Shown: positions 36,459-45,546, counted from the stretch's first letter. The stretch is DNA of 64,000 bases from Lachnospiraceae bacterium (GCA_009777715.1 WRLH01000002.1:1-64000), one strand, 5' to 3'. Translations and numbers: made by a program. The notes: generated by a model from the sequence alone, not told the origin.

Positions 36459-37052
36459 ATGGCAGTAAACAGAGTACCAATCCTTAAAAGATGCAGAGCA
36501 TTAGGTCTTGAGCCCGGTTTTTTGGGTTATGACAAAAAATCAATCCGCACCAATCAGCGGATCGGGAAAAAAGTCAGCGAGTACGGCCTTCAATTAAGAG
36601 AAAAGCAGAAAGCCAAGTTTATCTATGGTGTTCTTGAAAGACCATTCCGGAACTACTATAAAAAAGCTATCCGCATGAAAGGCCTTGCTGGCGAAAACCT
36701 AATGATCATGTTAGAAACCAGGCTTGACAATGTTGTGTTTAGGATGGGTTTTGCCCGGACAAGAAGAGAAGCACGGCAGGTAGTTGGCCACAAGCATTTC
36801 CTTGTTAATGGCAAGCGCGTAACTATCCCCTCTTACCAAGTTAAAGCAGGTGACGTTATTGAAGTCCGGGAAAAATCGCGTCCTTTACAAAGATACAAAG
36901 ATATCCTCGAAGTTACAGGCGGAAGGCTGACTCCGGATTGGCTGGAAGTTGACCACGAAGCTTATAAAGGCACAGTCAAAAATCTCCCTAGCAGGGAAGT
37001 GATTGACGTTCCAGTAAATGAAATGTTGATCGTTGAGCTTTATTCTAAATAA
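36459..37052 (+). CDS. rpsD: 30S ribosomal protein S4
   Basis: Primary 16S-binding protein and, in many bacteria, a translational autoregulator. 197 residues with [20 protein letters not shown] and an S4 domain, [20 protein letters not shown]. The Zn-binding cysteines of some S4 proteins are absent. ATGGAGG precedes the start. The hairpin array upstream lies where S4 or other leader control could act. Confidence 0.97.
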   Translation: MAVNRVPILKRCRALGLEPGFLGYDKKSIRTNQRIGKKVSEYGLQLREKQKAKFIYGVLERPFRNYYKKAIRMKGLAGENLMIMLETRLDNVVFRMGFARTRREARQVVGHKHFLVNGKRVTIPSYQVKAGDVIEVREKSRPLQRYKDILEVTGGRLTPDWLEVDHEAYKGTVKNLPSREVIDVPVNEMLIVELYSK

Positions 37053-37070
37053 TAAAGGAGGATATTTATC

Positions 37071-38030
37071 GTGTTTGATTTTGAAAGACCTAATATTGAG
37101 GTTGCAGAAATTTCAGAAGATGAAAGATATGGACGTTTCGTTGTAGAACCTCTTGAGCGTGGTTATGGGGTCACCTTGGGTAATTCCTTACGGAGAATTA
37201 TGCTTTCTTCGTTGCCCGGTGCTGCTGTAAGCCAGGTAAAAATCGAAGGTGTTTTGCACGAATTTAGTTCGATAAAAGGTGTAAAAGAAGATGTTACAGA
37301 AATAATAATGAACATAAAGGATATTGCTATCAGGAATAACAGCGATACCAACGAACCGAAGATTGCTTTTATCGAATTTGAGGGTGAGGGAGTTGTCAAA
37401 GCTTCAGATATCAAAGCTGATTCCGATATTGAGATTTTGAACCCCGATTTGGTCATTGCGTCTTTATGCGGCAAAGATTCCAAGCTTTATATGGAACTGA
37501 CGATTACCAAAGGCCGTGGTTATGTCCCGGCTGACAAAAACAAAAGCGAAGATTTGCCAATTGGCGTAATTGCGATTGACTCGATTTATACTCCGGTTGA
37601 AAGAGTAAATGTGACGGTCGAAAATACCCGTGTCGGGCAGATTACTGACTTTGACAAATTGTCACTTGATGTCTTTACTGACGGAACGCTGATCCCGAAT
37701 GAGGCAGTCAGCTTAGCGGCTAAGGTTCTTAGCGAACACCTGAACCTTTTCATCAACTTATCCGAGAACGCAAAAAACGTTGAGGTCATGGTTGAGCGGG
37801 AATTAGAAGACACCGAAAAAGTGCTGGAAATGAGCATTGATGAGCTGGAGTTATCAGTCCGTTCCTATAATTGCCTTAAACGCGCCGGGATTAATACGGT
37901 TGAGGAATTGACCAACAAAACATCAGAGGACATGATGAAAGTCCGCAATCTCGGCCGCAAATCAATGGATGAGGTGACAATAAAATTAAGGGAATTGGGA
38001 TTGCAGTTTAATCCGTTGGATGAGTTATAA
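37071..38030 (+). CDS. rpoA: RNA polymerase alpha subunit
   Basis: Scaffold for RNA polymerase assembly and UP-element contact. 319 residues. The N-terminal domain has [20 protein letters not shown] near 28-47; a linker near 230-250 leads to the C-terminal domain with [16 protein letters not shown] and [19 protein letters not shown]. The start is GTG or ATG at 37071 after AAGGAGG. Position before rplQ is standard. Confidence 0.98.
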   Translation: MFDFERPNIEVAEISEDERYGRFVVEPLERGYGVTLGNSLRRIMLSSLPGAAVSQVKIEGVLHEFSSIKGVKEDVTEIIMNIKDIAIRNNSDTNEPKIAFIEFEGEGVVKASDIKADSDIEILNPDLVIASLCGKDSKLYMELTITKGRGYVPADKNKSEDLPIGVIAIDSIYTPVERVNVTVENTRVGQITDFDKLSLDVFTDGTLIPNEAVSLAAKVLSEHLNLFINLSENAKNVEVMVERELEDTEKVLEMSIDELELSVRSYNCLKRAGINTVEELTNKTSEDMMKVRNLGRKSMDEVTIKLRELGLQFNPLDEL

Positions 38031-38067
38031 TTCGCGGTAAGACCGATGGCTCGCGGAAGGAGAGAAA

Positions 38068-38604
38068 ATGGCAAAATACAGAAAACTTGGCCGGACATCC
38101 GACCAAAGAAAAGCATTATTACGTAATCAGGTAACGGCTCTTTTATATCATGGCAAAATTGTCACAACGGAAGCCAAAGCAAAAGAAGTCCGTAAAATTG
38201 CCGAAGGCTTGATTGCAATGGCAGCCAAAGAAAAAGATAATTTTGAAATGGTTACGGTCAAAGCAAAGGTCGCAATCAAAGATAAGGACGGAAAGCGCGT
38301 TAAGGAAGTTGTTGACGGCAAAAAAGTGTCATTATATGACGAGGTCGAAAAGGAAATCAAAAAAGATTTGCCGTCCCGGCTTCATGCCCGCCGCAAGATG
38401 GCCAAGGTGCTTTACCCAGTTAAAGATGTCCCGCTGGCAAAAGCCGGAAGAAAACGCGGAACAAAGCAAATTGACCTGACGGGCAAATTATTTGATGAAT
38501 ATGGCCCCAAATATGCCGGACGTAACGGCGGTTATACCAGGATTATCAAAATTGGCCCGCGTAAAGGCGACGCAGCAATGGAAGTAGTATTGGAATTAGT
38601 ATAA
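38068..38604 (+). CDS. rplQ: 50S ribosomal protein L17 with an internal insert
   Basis: 178 residues against about 113-130 in most bacteria. The normal start is KYRKLGRTSDQRKALLRNQV and the normal end is GGYTRIIKIGPRKGDAAMEV. An extra charged stretch of about 45 residues (from KEKDNFEMVTVKAKVAIKDK) interrupts the middle. From general knowledge such long L17 proteins are usual in Lachnospiraceae, so this serves mainly as a taxonomic clue. Last gene of the ribosomal cluster; pyrC follows after only six bases. Confidence 0.96.
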   Translation: MAKYRKLGRTSDQRKALLRNQVTALLYHGKIVTTEAKAKEVRKIAEGLIAMAAKEKDNFEMVTVKAKVAIKDKDGKRVKEVVDGKKVSLYDEVEKEIKKDLPSRLHARRKMAKVLYPVKDVPLAKAGRKRGTKQIDLTGKLFDEYGPKYAGRNGGYTRIIKIGPRKGDAAMEVVLELV

Positions 38605-38610
38605 GGACTT

Positions 38611-39870
38611 ATGCTAGTTATAAAAAACGGCCGGTATATAAATCCGGCCACCGGACATGACGAAATTACAGATATTTATATTGAGCGTGACAGGATAAAG
38701 CTGATTGGCAAGGATATCCATGTTCCTGGGGCGGACTTAATTGACGCCCAAGGGATGGTGGTTGCTCCCGGCTTTGTTGATGTCCACGCTCATTTTCGTG
38801 ACCCTGGGCAGACCGATAAGGAAGATATCCTTAGCGGTTCTTTGGCTGCGATAAAGGGCGGGTATACATCAGTAGTGCTGATGGCAAATACTAATCCCCC
38901 GGTCGATTCTGTCAATATATTGCGTGACATCTTATGCCGGGCAAAAAAATCAGCCATCAATATTTATTCTTGCGCCAAGGTTACAGCAGGGAATGAAGCC
39001 AAAGAAATTACCGACATGGAAGCCCTTTCCACCGCCGGGGCAGTCGGCTTTAGTGATGACGGGGAAGCAATAATAGATGAGGAACTCTTAATAAAGGCGA
39101 TGAAAGCGGCAAAAGAATTAGGAAAACCAATCTGCCTCCACGAAGAAGATCCGCGTTATATCGATAATCCGGGCATTAATGAGGGCCATGCTTCCGCCCG
39201 GCTTTTGATAAAAGGGGCCTCCCGGAATGCGGAGATTACGATGATCCGCCGTGATTTGGAGCTAAGCGCAAAGATTGGCGCAACAACAGTCTTTCAGCAC
39301 CTTAGCACCAAAGAGGGGGTTGAATTAATCCGGGAAATGAAAAAATCCTGCCCTTCGATTTATGCGGAAGTGACTCCCCATCATTTTAGCTTAACTGAAG
39401 AGGCCATCATCAAAAAACAAGCCGACGCCAAGATGAATCCGCCGCTTAGGATCGAAGAAGACCGCCTTGCGCTGATTGAGGGGCTTAAGGACGGGACAAT
39501 TGATTTTATTGCGACTGACCATGCCCCCCACCGTGCCGACGAAAAAAACGCCGATCTAATCAAAGCGCCAAGCGGCATAATCGGATTAGAGACGGCTTTG
39601 TCATTAGGTATCAAGGAACTGGTAAATCCGGGCCATCTTTCGCTGTCCGAATTAATATTCAAAATGAGTACTGCTCCGGCAAAGCTTTATAATCTTCCCG
39701 CTGGCGATATCGGCCCTGGCCAAATGGCCGACATAGTTATTTTTGCTCCTGATGAAACATGGGAAGTAAAAGAGTTTGCCTCAAAATCAGCTAATTCACC
39801 ATTCCTTGGCGAGACCTTGCCGGGGGTGGTCCATTATACATTGTGTAAAGGAGTAATATGCGGAAAGTGA
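38611..39870 (+). CDS. pyrC: Dihydroorotase, class I
   Basis: Closes carbamoyl-aspartate to dihydroorotate in pyrimidine synthesis. 419 residues, an amidohydrolase: metal-binding DVHAHFRDPGQTDKED near 58-73, GFSDDGEAI, HEEDPRY, and DFIATDHAPH near 300-309 with the catalytic Asp. AAGGAC lies at the rplQ end, six bases upstream, so it may be partly cotranscribed with ribosomal genes. Its last 13 bases overlap pyrK. Confidence 0.96.
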   Translation: MLVIKNGRYINPATGHDEITDIYIERDRIKLIGKDIHVPGADLIDAQGMVVAPGFVDVHAHFRDPGQTDKEDILSGSLAAIKGGYTSVVLMANTNPPVDSVNILRDILCRAKKSAINIYSCAKVTAGNEAKEITDMEALSTAGAVGFSDDGEAIIDEELLIKAMKAAKELGKPICLHEEDPRYIDNPGINEGHASARLLIKGASRNAEITMIRRDLELSAKIGATTVFQHLSTKEGVELIREMKKSCPSIYAEVTPHHFSLTEEAIIKKQADAKMNPPLRIEEDRLALIEGLKDGTIDFIATDHAPHRADEKNADLIKAPSGIIGLETALSLGIKELVNPGHLSLSELIFKMSTAPAKLYNLPAGDIGPGQMADIVIFAPDETWEVKEFASKSANSPFLGETLPGVVHYTLCKGVICGK

Positions 39871-40637
39871 AAACAGAGGGCATTGTTGTTTCGCAAAATA
39901 AAATAACAGATGTTATTTTTGACATCTGGATTCAGACGGTAATTGCAAAGGACGCAAAAGCCGGGCAATTTGTCGGCGTTTATCCTCACGATGGCACTAT
40001 CCTCCTGCCCCGCCCGCTTAGTATTTGTGAAGTAAGCCCTGACAAAGAGAAAATCCGCTTAGTTTATCGGGTTGCCGGAAAGGGAACGGCGGAATTTGCT
40101 GATTACCAAGCTGGCGACAAGGTTTTATTGCTGGGCGTTTTGGGTAATGGCTTTCCGGTTAACGAAGCAGATGGCAAGCAAGTTTTTTTATTTGGCGGCG
40201 GAATCGGCATTCCTCCGCTCCTTTATTTGGCAAAAACAATCGCCAGGCCGGACGCGGTCGATATTTTCTTAGGTTACCGCGACAATGCCATTTTCCTGGC
40301 CGGGGAGCTTAAAGCCTATGGCATGGTTCAAATCGCTACCGAAGACGGAAGCATTGGGACGAAAGGAAATGTCATTGACGCAGCTTGTTTAAGTGCGAAG
40401 AAAGCGGACATTATCATGGCTTGCGGTCCCATGCCAATGCTCCGCGCCATAAAGGCTTATGCTTCCGAAAGGGGTATTAAGGCTTATCTTTCCCTTGAAG
40501 AGCGGATGGCTTGTGGTGTTGGTGCTTGCCTTGGCTGCGTGTGCAAGACAACGAAGGCTGACAGTAATACAAATGTCCACAATGCCCGGATTTGTACTGA
40601 AGGGCCGGTTTTTGAAGCAGGGTATGTGGAGTTATGA
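39858..40637 (+). CDS. pyrK: Dihydroorotate dehydrogenase electron transfer subunit
   Basis: FAD and 2Fe-2S protein that passes electrons from PyrD to NAD. 259 residues: an FAD domain with LLPRPLSICE near 50-59, an NAD site FLFGGGIGIPPLLYLAKTIA near 111-130, and the cluster ligands in ACGVGACLGCVCKTT plus a later Cys in ARICTEGPVF. Start overlaps pyrC by 13 bases. It forms the class 1B enzyme with PyrD downstream. Confidence 0.95.
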   Translation: MRKVKTEGIVVSQNKITDVIFDIWIQTVIAKDAKAGQFVGVYPHDGTILLPRPLSICEVSPDKEKIRLVYRVAGKGTAEFADYQAGDKVLLLGVLGNGFPVNEADGKQVFLFGGGIGIPPLLYLAKTIARPDAVDIFLGYRDNAIFLAGELKAYGMVQIATEDGSIGTKGNVIDAACLSAKKADIIMACGPMPMLRAIKAYASERGIKAYLSLEERMACGVGACLGCVCKTTKADSNTNVHNARICTEGPVFEAGYVEL

Positions 40638-40671
40638 AGAATATATGATTTTGATTGCGGGCTTTCATGTA

Positions 40672-40779
40672 TGCTCCATCGCTGGGCCCGCTTTCGCTCC
40701 GAGAGAAACGCTGCGTTACATAAGTTCACAAAAGACGTGAACTAAGTAACGGCATTTCTCAAGGGCCGCTCATGGAGCA
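40672..40779. repeat. Dispersed hairpin element, copy B
   Basis: TGCTCCAT (40672-40679) pairs with ATGGAGCA (40772-40779). Inside, GAGAAA pairs with TTTCTC, GTTAC with GTAAC, and GTTCAC with GTGAAC. The 21 bases 40689-40709 are the exact inverse of 21201-21221, and TCTCAAGGG near 40758-40766 also recurs in inverse at copy A. The hairpin scaffold is conserved while the loop differs. Confidence 0.65.
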
Positions 40780-40780
40780 A

Positions 40781-40900
40781 ACATGAGCCGCGCAGAATAA
40801 ACACATGAAATCACGCATGATAACCACACTAAAGCGACGCATGATAACCACACATGAGCCACGCAAAATAAACACATGAAAGCGACGCATATGTCAAAAG
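40781..40900 (+). repeat. Degenerate tandem repeats of 22-25 bp ahead of pyrD
   Basis: Units beginning ACATGA or ACTAAA start at 40781, 40803, 40828, 40852 and 40874. ACATGAGCC-CGCA-AATAAACACATGAA occurs twice, 71 bases apart (40781 and 40852). The motif GATAAC-ACATGA resembles the pyrD start region itself (GATAACACATGAAC), so false start codons are repeated upstream of the real one. Confidence 0.7.
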
Positions 40901-40910
40901 AGGATAACAC

Positions 40911-41813
40911 ATGAACTTATCAGTTAATATCGCCGGAACTTTATTTAAGAACCCCGTCATGGTTGCTTCGGGTACTTTCGGTTCGGGCAAAGAGTATAGC
41001 GAGTTTGTTGACTTAAATAAGCTTGGCGCAGTCGTAACTAAGGGAGTCGCAAGCACGCCTTGGCCCGGTAACCCCACCCCCCGCATAGCCGAAACCTACA
41101 GCGGAATGCTTAATGCAATCGGGCTCCAAAATCCGGGAATTGATGTCCTAATTGAACGTGACCTTAAATTCCTTAAAGATTTTGATACGCGGGTAATTGT
41201 GAATGTCTGTGGAAAAACAACCGGGGAATACCTTGAAACCGTTGAAAAATTAACCGCTGCTGATGTGGATATGCTCGAAATCAATGTTTCTTGCCCGAAT
41301 GTGAAAGAGGGTGCAATTGCTTTTGGGCAAAATGCCAAAAGCCTCTATGACATTACAAAGGAAGTTAAGAAAAAAGCCAAACAGCCAATTATCATGAAAC
41401 TAAGCCCAAATGTCACCGATATTACCGAAATGGCTTTGGCGGCCGAAGCAGGCGGAGCAGATGCCCTTTCCTTAATTAATACCATTACGGCAATGAAAAT
41501 AGATATCCACCGGAGAAGCTTTGCGCTAGCCAACAAAACCGGAGGCCTTTCCGGGCCGGCCATCAAACCGATTGCGGTGCGGATGGTCTACCAATGCGCG
41601 AAAATGGTAAAAATTCCCATTATCGGGATAGGCGGAATTGCAAACAGTGATGACGCAATTGAATTTATCCTCGCCGGGGCGACTGCCGTCCAAGTTGGGA
41701 TGATGAATTTTGTAACGCCAACCTTGACGGCAGAAATAATTGGTGGAATTGGTGATTACCTCAAAAAATATAATGTGCCTGATATAAATGACTTGATTGG
41801 GGCAGTCTCATAA
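40911..41813 (+). CDS. pyrD: Dihydroorotate dehydrogenase, class 1B catalytic subunit
   Basis: FMN enzyme that oxidises dihydroorotate to orotate with PyrK as partner. 300 residues: NPVMVASGTFGSGKEYSEFV near the start, the catalytic-loop Cys in LEINVSCPNVKEG near 127, MKLSPNVTDITEMA, and the phosphate-binding GIGGIANSDDAIEFILAGAT. GAGGATAAC precedes the ATG. It is separated from pyrK by the hairpin element and tandem repeats. Confidence 0.95.
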   Translation: MNLSVNIAGTLFKNPVMVASGTFGSGKEYSEFVDLNKLGAVVTKGVASTPWPGNPTPRIAETYSGMLNAIGLQNPGIDVLIERDLKFLKDFDTRVIVNVCGKTTGEYLETVEKLTAADVDMLEINVSCPNVKEGAIAFGQNAKSLYDITKEVKKKAKQPIIMKLSPNVTDITEMALAAEAGGADALSLINTITAMKIDIHRRSFALANKTGGLSGPAIKPIAVRMVYQCAKMVKIPIIGIGGIANSDDAIEFILAGATAVQVGMMNFVTPTLTAEIIGGIGDYLKKYNVPDINDLIGAVS

Positions 41814-41816
41814 TAA

Positions 41817-42605
41817 TTAATATTCTTTTTCCAGGACCGCTTCAAACTCGTTTGTCTTAATAATTGATACCCCATCAGCAAGCATTGATTCAACCGCATT
41901 ATCGTGGGCAGTTGAATTAAGCGCAGCTGCGGCATCTTCGGCGACAATGACATCAAACCCAAGCGCAACCGCCCTTTTGGCGGTCGTCTGGACACAGACA
42001 TTAGTTTGCATTCCGCAAATTAGAAGCCCTTTTACGTCTGCTTCTGTTAGGATTGCCTCAAGGTTAGTGCCAAGGAAACTGCTGACTTCCCTTTTCGTGA
42101 TGACAAATTCGGTCTCAAGCGGAGTTAAGTCTTCATGGATTTTTGCGCCGAATGTCCCTGCTTCTAAAAAGCCGGAACTGTTATGGTGCTGGACATGGAT
42201 GACCGGAAGCCCTCTTTCACGAAATTCATTAAGCAAAAGCTCGGCATTTGCTAATGCGTCCAGCGGGTTATAAAGGACGTGCTTGCCCCCCTCAAAATAA
42301 TCGTTTTGGATGTCGATGATAAGCAAAACGAGATCGGTTTCGTCCCCAAGAGTGGGTTCGGGGGCGGGTTCGTTGCCACCGGGTTCGTTGTCCCCGGCTT
42401 TTGGTTCGGCTGGCACAGTTTCTAAGCCAGCGCCATCGTTACTTGCTTCATTTCCTAAAGCAACAGGTTCAGTATTTTCCTCTTCGTATAAAATTTCGTC
42501 CGTTATGAATTGCGGTTCGGCCATCGTTTCCTCGCTGCCGCAAGCAGAAAAAGAAAAGATTGATAAAGATAAGAGGATCGTGATAAGTATTTTTGCTTTT
42601 TTCAT
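41817..42605 (-). CDS. Isochorismatase-family cysteine hydrolase lipoprotein
   Basis: A 262-residue exported enzyme. KKAKILITILLSLSIFSFSA then CGSEE is a lipoprotein signal (lipobox FSAC), and an acidic Glu/Pro-rich linker runs to about residue 88. The isochorismatase fold shows the catalytic Asp in LVLLIIDIQNDYFEGG and the nucleophile Cys in GLLICGMQTNVCVQTTAKRA. A membrane-anchored member is unusual because most are cytosolic. The substrate (an amide or isochorismate-like compound) is unknown. Downstream of the HxlR gene and behind a palindromic promoter. Confidence 0.85.
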   Translation of the reverse strand: MKKAKILITILLSLSIFSFSACGSEETMAEPQFITDEILYEEENTEPVALGNEASNDGAGLETVPAEPKAGDNEPGGNEPAPEPTLGDETDLVLLIIDIQNDYFEGGKHVLYNPLDALANAELLLNEFRERGLPVIHVQHHNSSGFLEAGTFGAKIHEDLTPLETEFVITKREVSSFLGTNLEAILTEADVKGLLICGMQTNVCVQTTAKRAVALGFDVIVAEDAAAALNSTAHDNAVESMLADGVSIIKTNEFEAVLEKEY

Positions 42606-42615
42606 AAAAGCCTCC

Positions 42616-42650
42616 TTTCAAATTAATTTTAAGTATAAATTAATTTGAAA
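42616..42650 (-). promoter_or_regulatory. Promoter with a 14-bp perfect palindrome before the isochorismatase gene
   Basis: TTTCAAATTAATTT (42616-42629) and its exact inverse (42637-42650) flank seven bases. On the minus strand TTGACT, a 16-base spacer and TATACT place the palindrome around the -10 box, with GGAGG immediately downstream. It is a likely operator for the neighbouring HxlR regulator. Confidence 0.6.
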
Positions 42651-42713
42651 CGGAGTCAATTACCCACTTTTTTGTGGGTACAGACAAAAAGGTGGGTACA
42701 TTTGCCCCACCGC

Positions 42714-43082
42714 CTAAATCTTGCGGTATGGAATCCCTTTTTGGTCTAAAAAATCAGTTTGCCCAAGTTCGACCATAAAATCAACCCCGACTTCCTGCAT
42801 GATATTGACGGCTTTGACAAGTTTCCACCCGCGTTCGGTCAAAAAATATTCGACACTAAGAGGAAAACCTTGCGAGCTAAATTTGCCTAGAATGCCGTAT
42901 TGGGAAAGCTCGCCAAGCTGCTGTAAGAGCATTTTTTCACTGATTCCGACAATGTCGCGTTTAAGGGTTGAAAGCGAGGCATTGCCAAATTGCAGCTGAA
43001 AAATAATGATTGCTTTCCATTTTCCCCTGATTAAGTCATGCACAATTTCTAGTGGGCAGGTATAGTCATCCCGGATTTTCAT
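42714..43082 (-). CDS. HxlR-family transcriptional regulator
   Basis: A 122-residue winged-helix regulator with the family opening DDYTCPLEIVHDLIRGKWKA and Cys 8 (counting from KMKIRDD-type start), the position used for redox or electrophile sensing in HxlR/YodB proteins. IVGISEKMLLQQLGELSQYG is the recognition region. Start ATG 43082 follows AGGGGG; GTG 43088 and an upstream ATG at 43148 are less likely. It lies on the same strand, 108 bases before the isochorismatase gene. Confidence 0.85.
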   Translation of the reverse strand: MKIRDDYTCPLEIVHDLIRGKWKAIIIFQLQFGNASLSTLKRDIVGISEKMLLQQLGELSQYGILGKFSSQGFPLSVEYFLTERGWKLVKAVNIMQEVGVDFMVELGQTDFLDQKGIPYRKI

Positions 43083-43271
43083 TTTCACCCCCTGTATTTT
43101 ACTTTTATTTTTTCCATTGTACATAAAAAGCCAGATACTTGTCAACAAAGCGGAATAAAATTAATTCTTCGGTAATACACTTAAGTAAACTTATCCTAGT
43201 ACACACTCGGCGCATTAATAGCCAAGTCTTAATAAGTGTACTGGTTTTATCAAAGGCTCAGGAGGTATTTT

Positions 43272-44834
43272 GTGGAATTAATAAAGAAAAACATACATAT
43301 GGATCGGCTGAAATGTAAAGCATCCACCCAGATAACGTTGGAAGATGATATTAATATTTCCGATTCCCGGCCAGACGCGGCAATGCTGATATTAAATCGG
43401 GGAAATGTGAGCATAGACGAAGTTAAAGTCACAACTGACAATGTGGCAGTCAAAGGGAAACTGGATTTTTCTGTTGCTTATACAACCGATGGCGGCGGAA
43501 GAATTGACTTAAACGGAATGGATGGGCAGATTAGTTTTACAGAACAGCTAAATATGGAAGGTGTTGAAAGCGGCGACAATGTTGGCGTGAAATGGGAAGT
43601 TGAGGACCTTACCATCAGCTTAATCAATTCCCGCAAGCTAAGTGTCCAGTCGATTATTTCCCTTTACCTTAGCTGCGAAGTATTAAGCGATGAAGAAACA
43701 GCAGTTGACCTTTATCATGATGAACCGATTGAATACCGCAAAAAAACGTTGGATATCGCCGCGATGACAGTCAAGAAAAAAGATATTTTCCGGATTAAAG
43801 AAGAAGTTGAGATTCCCGGAAGCTTCCCGAATATCAGCGACTTAATTTGGGAAGACATAAGGCCGCAGGAAGTGGAGTTTAAGGTATTAGATGATAAAAT
43901 ATCCGTCCAAGGCGAAATAAAGGCATTTTTCATGTACCGCAGCGATGGCGAAGAAAAAGAAATCTGCCATCATGAAACAATCCTGCCTTTTTCCGGCGTG
44001 ATTGAATGCGCGGAAATTAATGAGGGAATGATTCCCGAAATTTCTTGGCTGATAAAAGAAAAAGCAACTGAAATCCGCCCCGATTTTGACGGCGAAGACC
44101 GCATTGTGACTTTTGACTTGCTGATGGAGCTTGATGTCTGCGTTTATAAGGAAGAACGGATTGATATCCTTTCTGATGTTTATGGCGTAAATAAAGAAGT
44201 AACGGCGGTAGAAAAGGATGCCCTCTTCCGGCGGCTAAAATGCCGCTCGTCCGGAAAGACCAAAATGGGCGATCATCTCGTTTTGGCTGACGGGCAGACT
44301 CCGGTAAAAAAGATTCTGCATAGCAGCGGGACTCTGCAAGTTATAGGCCATGATATTGTTGAGGACGGAGTTGATATTGAGGGGGTCGTAAATCTACAGG
44401 TGCTTTATGAAAGCAATGATGAAAATGCGCCTTACGGGATTGCAAATAAGATGATTCCCTTTAACTATACTTTGAATGCCGAGGGCATCAATGTCGATTG
44501 CGTTTACCGCCTGCAAGCGGAAATGGAACAACTGGTTGTTTCGGCGATTGAGCCGATGGAGCTTGATGTCAAGGCGGTTTTATGCTTCCGCAGCAATATA
44601 TATGAACAGATGTATGAAAAAATCATCGACAGCCTTAACATTGCCGAGCCTGATTTGGATAAACTGGGAGATTTGCCCGGGATTGCGGTCTATATCGCCG
44701 GGCCAGGCGAAAGCTTATGGGATATCGGCAAACGTTATTATATCCCCATCTCACAGCTTAAGGAAGCCAATGACAAAACCGATGATGAAGTAAAAGCCGG
44801 AGATAAAATCCTGATCGTCAAGAATGCACAGTAA
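43272..44834 (+). CDS. sipL: SPOCS/DUF3794 and LysM protein, SipL-like
   Basis: Spore coat morphogenesis protein that tethers SpoIVA to the forespore. The 520-residue protein has repeated SPOCS (DUF3794) domains through residues 1-460 and a C-terminal LysM domain (YIAGPGESLWDIGKRYYIPI, near 470-489), the architecture of Clostridioides SipL. GTG 43272 is chosen because AGGAGG lies 7 bases before it; the in-frame start at 43236 lies upstream of that site. I see no confident sigma-E promoter in the 190-base divergent spacer. A terminator follows. Confidence 0.88.
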   Translation: MELIKKNIHMDRLKCKASTQITLEDDINISDSRPDAAMLILNRGNVSIDEVKVTTDNVAVKGKLDFSVAYTTDGGGRIDLNGMDGQISFTEQLNMEGVESGDNVGVKWEVEDLTISLINSRKLSVQSIISLYLSCEVLSDEETAVDLYHDEPIEYRKKTLDIAAMTVKKKDIFRIKEEVEIPGSFPNISDLIWEDIRPQEVEFKVLDDKISVQGEIKAFFMYRSDGEEKEICHHETILPFSGVIECAEINEGMIPEISWLIKEKATEIRPDFDGEDRIVTFDLLMELDVCVYKEERIDILSDVYGVNKEVTAVEKDALFRRLKCRSSGKTKMGDHLVLADGQTPVKKILHSSGTLQVIGHDIVEDGVDIEGVVNLQVLYESNDENAPYGIANKMIPFNYTLNAEGINVDCVYRLQAEMEQLVVSAIEPMELDVKAVLCFRSNIYEQMYEKIIDSLNIAEPDLDKLGDLPGIAVYIAGPGESLWDIGKRYYIPISQLKEANDKTDDEVKAGDKILIVKNAQ

Positions 44835-44892
44835 AATAACACACGTTATTTAATTATAAAGGTAAGCCGGGTGGCCCAGTGCGATCCGGCTT
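44834..44892 (+). terminator. sipL terminator with a recurring small palindrome
   Basis: AAGCCGG (44864-44870) pairs with CCGGCTT (44886-44892), followed by GCTTTTTTG. Just before it, AATAAC-ACAC-GTTATT (from 44835) is a small hairpin; almost the same 22 bases occur after another stop codon at 51706-51727. Confidence 0.8.
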
Positions 44893-44903
44893 GCTTTTTT
44901 GCG

Positions 44904-45260
44904 TTATGTTTTTCTTTCAATTTCCCCTAAAATCATATTACAATACGCTTTAAGTTCCGGGATATTAGCTATCGCAATTCCCCATAATATTTCCACGTCC
45001 ATGCTCCCATAATTATGGGCGGCTCTGTTCCGTATTGATGTTATGTCACGCCAAGGCATTTGACTATATACATTTTTAAGCCTTTCAGTTAATTTTCCAG
45101 CTAATTCCCCTATCTGGAGTATACACATTGCAATTGCATTTTTGGCAACATAATCATCTTTAAATTTAGCCAAATCGAGCTCGAATCTGGTAATTGTCCC
45201 ATCGATTTCGTTTGCATACTGGATAATTTTCTTTAGAATAATGATATCTTTATCGTTCAT
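44904..45260 (-). CDS. HEPN ribonuclease toxin, HepT-like (DUF86)
   Basis: RNase toxin of the HEPN/MNT system. 118 residues, all-helical, with the HEPN active-site pattern R-x4-H in ITSIRNRAAHNYGSMD near residues 76-91. The Y two residues after the His is where the partner adds nucleotides in studied systems. Start overlaps the end of the nucleotidyltransferase gene by 11 bases, which sits upstream in the same unit. Confidence 0.88.
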   Translation of the reverse strand: MNDKDIIILKKIIQYANEIDGTITRFELDLAKFKDDYVAKNAIAMCILQIGELAGKLTERLKNVYSQMPWRDITSIRNRAAHNYGSMDVEILWGIAIANIPELKAYCNMILGEIERKT

Positions 45261-45546
45261 ATAAAACCACCTCGTCTTTTACAACGTCAGCTATCATCGC
45301 TTCTGCAAGTGAATCATATGTCAAGACATCAACATGGACACCAAGCTCATCTTCCAGATTATTGATAAAACCAAAAAAATCCCAACCTTTAAGCTTCCCT
45401 TTATCCATCAAAAAATCAATGTCACTTGTTTCCTTTTGCTCGCCACGAGCGTATGAGCCAAATAACGCCAATTTGCTTATCCCATATTTCTGGGCAAGCG
45501 GAACAGATATTTTTTTTATTTTATCGATTTCATAAATTTTAGGCAT
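45250..45546 (-). CDS. MNT-domain nucleotidyltransferase antitoxin, MntA-like
   Basis: Antitoxin that modifies the HepT partner with AMP. 98 residues with the minimal nucleotidyltransferase motif LALFGSYARGEQKETSDIDF near 27-46, in which both Asp are kept, plus a third acidic residue in VHVDVLTYD. ATG 45546 is chosen since GGAG stands upstream and the preceding in-frame stretch looks non-coding. Coupled to the HEPN gene. Confidence 0.88.
   Translation of the reverse strand: MPKIYEIDKIKKISVPLAQKYGISKLALFGSYARGEQKETSDIDFLMDKGKLKGWDFFGFINNLEDELGVHVDVLTYDSLAEAMIADVVKDEVVLYER

Noticed and set aside
38068-38604. L17 insert as a novel feature
   Set aside because: Long L17 proteins with a central insert are, to my knowledge, usual in Lachnospiraceae. 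Treated as a taxonomic clue.
40459-40740. 93-residue frame across the pyrK end and hairpin element
   Set aside because: Shadow of pyrK in another frame that runs into the repeat element.
41817-42605. Signal peptide on the isochorismatase as a wrong start
   Set aside because: GGAGG is well placed before the ATG and a clear lipobox plus acidic linker follow, so the export signal looks real.
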